8,929 bases of DNA from an uncultured Mollicutes bacterium (GTDB lineage Bacteria; Bacillota_I; Bacilli_A; RFN20; CAG-826): NCBI GenBank assembly GCA_900549975.1, contig URQK01000067.1:1-8929 (forward strand), given 5' to 3'. The position numbers and the translations under genes were made by a program. Positions 7,411-8,929 of the stretch are shown piece by piece. The notes under the pieces are model-generated. The model worked only from the letters and a program-made list of their open reading frames with translations, did not search any database and was not told the origin of the DNA. The first letter of the stretch is position 1. Each line of letters begins with the position of its first letter.

Positions 7411-7604
7411 ACATTGCTTTGGCAAATAATTTTATAACTGATTTGTTTAGAGTTTCTTCTTGTCCAATTAAGTTTTTTTCTTTAACATATTTATCTACTA
7501 GTGCAAAATGTTTTTTACTAGCAAGTTCAATAACTTCCGCAACGGCGTATTGATCCACTTTATTATTAGGTAATTTTTTAATTGGATGATTTATTTTTTT
7601 CCAT
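7409..7604 (-). pseudogene. Small ORF behind pfp, out of frame at an A7 run
   Basis: Read on the minus strand, an ATG (7604-7602) follows the pfp stop codon by one nt (TAA-G-ATG), typical of translational coupling. The literal frame stops after eight codons (MEKNKSSN). If the A7 run at 7600-7594 is read as six A, the frame opens into a 64-residue protein beginning MEKINHPIKKLPNN and ending IKLFAKAM, whose TAA (7411-7409) abuts the terminator. The restored frame has protein-like composition: amphipathic Lys/Glu-rich helices (for example VAEVIELASKKHFALVDKYV), no Cys or Trp, no signal peptide, presumably cytosolic. No ATG opens the long frame itself; a GTG 17 codons in has no Shine-Dalgarno site. 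Options are a sequencing or assembly error, a true pseudogene, phase variation, or RNA polymerase/+1 ribosomal slippage. I recognise no family. This accounts for nearly all of the 247-bp gap between the GH3 gene and pfp. Confidence 0.55.
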
Positions 7605-7605
7605 C

Positions 7606-8832
7606 TTACTTACGTTCTAATTTTAAGTGACGAGGAAGTCCATCCACCCACAAAGGCTCTATTTCTGCTTGGATTAACGGCCTTATAAAATGAATTAATT
7701 CTTCTTTTACATATGCACCATCATCACTAATCCATTCAAGAGGAACTTTTTTCTCAATATTGGCAATGAAATGAACATCTGCAGGTTCAGTAATACACAT
7801 ATATGGGTCCTCACTAACTCTTTTTAAAGTAATAACATGTCCAGTTAATCCATTAAAGGCAGCTTTAACTGCTGCACCACCAGTGTTAAAAGCTTCGGTA
7901 ACATCAATACGTGAAGTTAAATGACCAGCACATCTTTGCAATGATGATAGTTCAATAGCCCTAGTTTTAACATTAAACTTGCTAGCAACGCGTGATGCCA
8001 AATATCGAGCGGTACCAGATAATTGTTTATGACCAAATGTATCGACATATTCAACGTGATCCAAAAGTTCACACACATATCTTCCGTCACTAATTTTAAT
8101 ACCTTCACTAACGGCGATAACGATGGATCTATTTTGCTTTAATAATTCACCAGTTTTTTCTAAAAATAAATCAACATCAAATACTTTTTCCGGTAAGAAA
8201 ATCATATCAACACCTTCGGAATCTTCACCTTTTGCTAAAGCAGAAGCAGCGGTTAACCAGCCAGCATTTCTTCCCATAATCTCGATAATAGAAACTACAG
8301 GATAATCATAAACTAATCCATCGCGGATTATTTCTTTTGTTGTTGCCGCAATATATTTAGCGGCGCTACCATAACCCGGAGTATGATCGGTAATAGCTAA
8401 ATCGTTATCAATTGTTTTAGGTACGCCTATAAATCTTATAGGAGAATTAATAGAATTTCCATAATCTGTTAGTTTCTTAATGGTATCCATTGAATCATTA
8501 CCGCCAATATAAAAGAAAGCATAAATTTCGTATTTTTTTAAAATATCAAATATCTTTTTATATGTATCTTCATTTCCTTCGATATCGGGAAGTTTATATC
8601 GGCAAGATCCTAAAAAAGAAGATGGAGTTCTTTTTAATAAGTCCATATCTAAATCATTTTTTATTTGCTCTGATAAGTCAATTATGTCTTCATCCAGGAA
8701 TCCTTTTATTCCATGTACCATGCCATATACTTTTCTTACATTCATATCTTTAGCGGTTTTAAATACACCAAGCAATGATGAATTAATTACACTTGTAGGA
8801 CCACCAGATTGACCAACAATAATATTTTTCAT
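7606..8832 (-). CDS. pfp: Pyrophosphate-dependent 6-phosphofructokinase
   Basis: A 408-aa cytosolic glycolytic enzyme interconverting fructose 6-phosphate and fructose 1,6-bisphosphate. The phosphofructokinase fold is marked by VGQSGGPT (6-13), GGNDSMDT (110-117), PKTIDND (138-144, catalytic Asp142), the GYGSAAKY segment and the substrate motif MGRNAGW (187-193). Two positions decide the phosphoryl donor: ATP enzymes carry GGDGS and PGTIDND, whereas here Asp113 replaces the Gly after GGN and Lys139 replaces the Gly of PGTIDND. Both are the known signatures of PPi-PFK (EC 2.7.1.90), a reversible enzyme. I chose the ATG at 8832 because the family begins at MKNIIVGQSGG and AAGG (8842-8839) sits 6 nt upstream; an in-frame ATG at 8856 would add eight residues. 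It has its own promoter (8878-8906), is convergent with the GH3 operon and is followed after one nt by the small disrupted ORF. Confidence 0.93.
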   Translation of the reverse strand: MKNIIVGQSGGPTSVINSSLLGVFKTAKDMNVRKVYGMVHGIKGFLDEDIIDLSEQIKNDLDMDLLKRTPSSFLGSCRYKLPDIEGNEDTYKKIFDILKKYEIYAFFYIGGNDSMDTIKKLTDYGNSINSPIRFIGVPKTIDNDLAITDHTPGYGSAAKYIAATTKEIIRDGLVYDYPVVSIIEIMGRNAGWLTAASALAKGEDSEGVDMIFLPEKVFDVDLFLEKTGELLKQNRSIVIAVSEGIKISDGRYVCELLDHVEYVDTFGHKQLSGTARYLASRVASKFNVKTRAIELSSLQRCAGHLTSRIDVTEAFNTGGAAVKAAFNGLTGHVITLKRVSEDPYMCITEPADVHFIANIEKKVPLEWISDDGAYVKEELIHFIRPLIQAEIEPLWVDGLPRHLKLERK

Positions 8833-8843
8833 AATGTACCTTA

Positions 8844-8866
8844 TTACATAAAACATGTAATCCTTT
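8844..8866 (-). promoter_or_regulatory. Leader hairpin and second in-frame start of pfp
   Basis: In the pfp leader, TTACAT (8860-8855) and ATGTAA (8849-8844) form a 6-bp hairpin with a GTTTT loop. The hairpin contains an upstream in-frame ATG (8856-8854) that has its own AAAGGA (8866-8861) four nt before it. Initiation there would give an eight-residue N-terminal extension (MFYVIRYI). Two start sites, one buried in a weak AT-rich hairpin, could be chance; the downstream ATG is favoured by family alignment. Confidence 0.35.
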
Positions 8867-8877
8867 CTATTGCTTTA

Positions 8878-8906
8878 ATTATAAATAATTGCTTTTTGTG
8901 TAACAA
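8878..8906 (-). promoter_or_regulatory. Sigma-A type promoter of pfp
   Basis: On the minus strand TTGTTA (8906-8901) and a perfect TATAAT (8883-8878) are separated by 17 bp, the ideal spacing. Expected transcription start is around 8871, giving a leader of about 39 nt to the chosen pfp ATG. A further TATAAT lies upstream at 8916-8911 (minus strand), but its -35 would fall outside the window. Confidence 0.75.
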
Positions 8907-8929
8907 TTGCATTATAGATAGTGTGATTT

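Noticed and set aside
8123..8753. Plus-strand frames at 8123-8305 and 8490-8753, and an alternative minus-strand frame at 7917-8108, opposite or within pfp
   Set aside because: All overlap the conserved phosphofructokinase coding sequence and show no family features.
8889..8918. Possible plus-strand promoter (TTGCTT, 18 bp, TATAGA) pointing out of the window
   Set aside because: Only three of six -35 bases match and no downstream gene is visible to support it.

Overview
This is a strongly AT-rich window with good Shine-Dalgarno sites, standard stop codons and tight operon packing. It looks like a chromosomal piece of a low-GC Firmicute (Bacilli, Erysipelotrichia or Clostridia-like, possibly an uncultured gut lineage). 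Supporting signs are an AgrC/LytTR-type two-component pair, a PPi-type phosphofructokinase, a domain-swapped GH3 enzyme and a bacterial Ig-like (Big_2) surface protein. The species cannot be named from this window, and no RNA gene, CRISPR array or transposase gene was seen.

Layout. Positions 9-2080 (+) encode a GHKL-type membrane sensor kinase and a LytTR response regulator, separated by 2 nt. The 146-bp gap after them (2081-2226) is dense. It holds three near-identical TTGTCCCT direct repeats at 20/21-bp spacing, a hairpin plus T-tract that should terminate the regulator transcript, and a near-consensus CcpA (cre) site over the hairpin's 3' arm. Positions 2227-7358 (+) form a three-gene operon with 14- and 18-nt gaps. 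It encodes a secreted Gly-rich/Big_2 protein with two diverged beta-rich modules, a four-helix membrane protein of unknown function, and a 999-aa GH3 protein. The GH3 protein has its domains in reversed order (sandwich, Fn3-like, then TIM barrel) and a membrane helix at each end. The operon ends at a strong hairpin (7385-7410) that can also stop transcription from the other side.

The right end (7409-8832, minus strand) carries a PPi-dependent 6-phosphofructokinase (pfp) with a good sigma-A promoter. Directly behind it is a small ORF that standard gene callers would miss, because a run of seven A residues just after its start codon puts it out of frame. That ORF runs exactly to the shared terminator.

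Working model (inference): the kinase/LytTR pair senses an extracellular cue and acts at the repeat array to turn on the surface GH3 operon, with catabolite control layered on top. Glucose-type sugars released outside would feed glycolysis, to which the convergent pfp belongs. The main alternative for the repeat array is a remnant transposon end. A genome-wide motif search would separate these.
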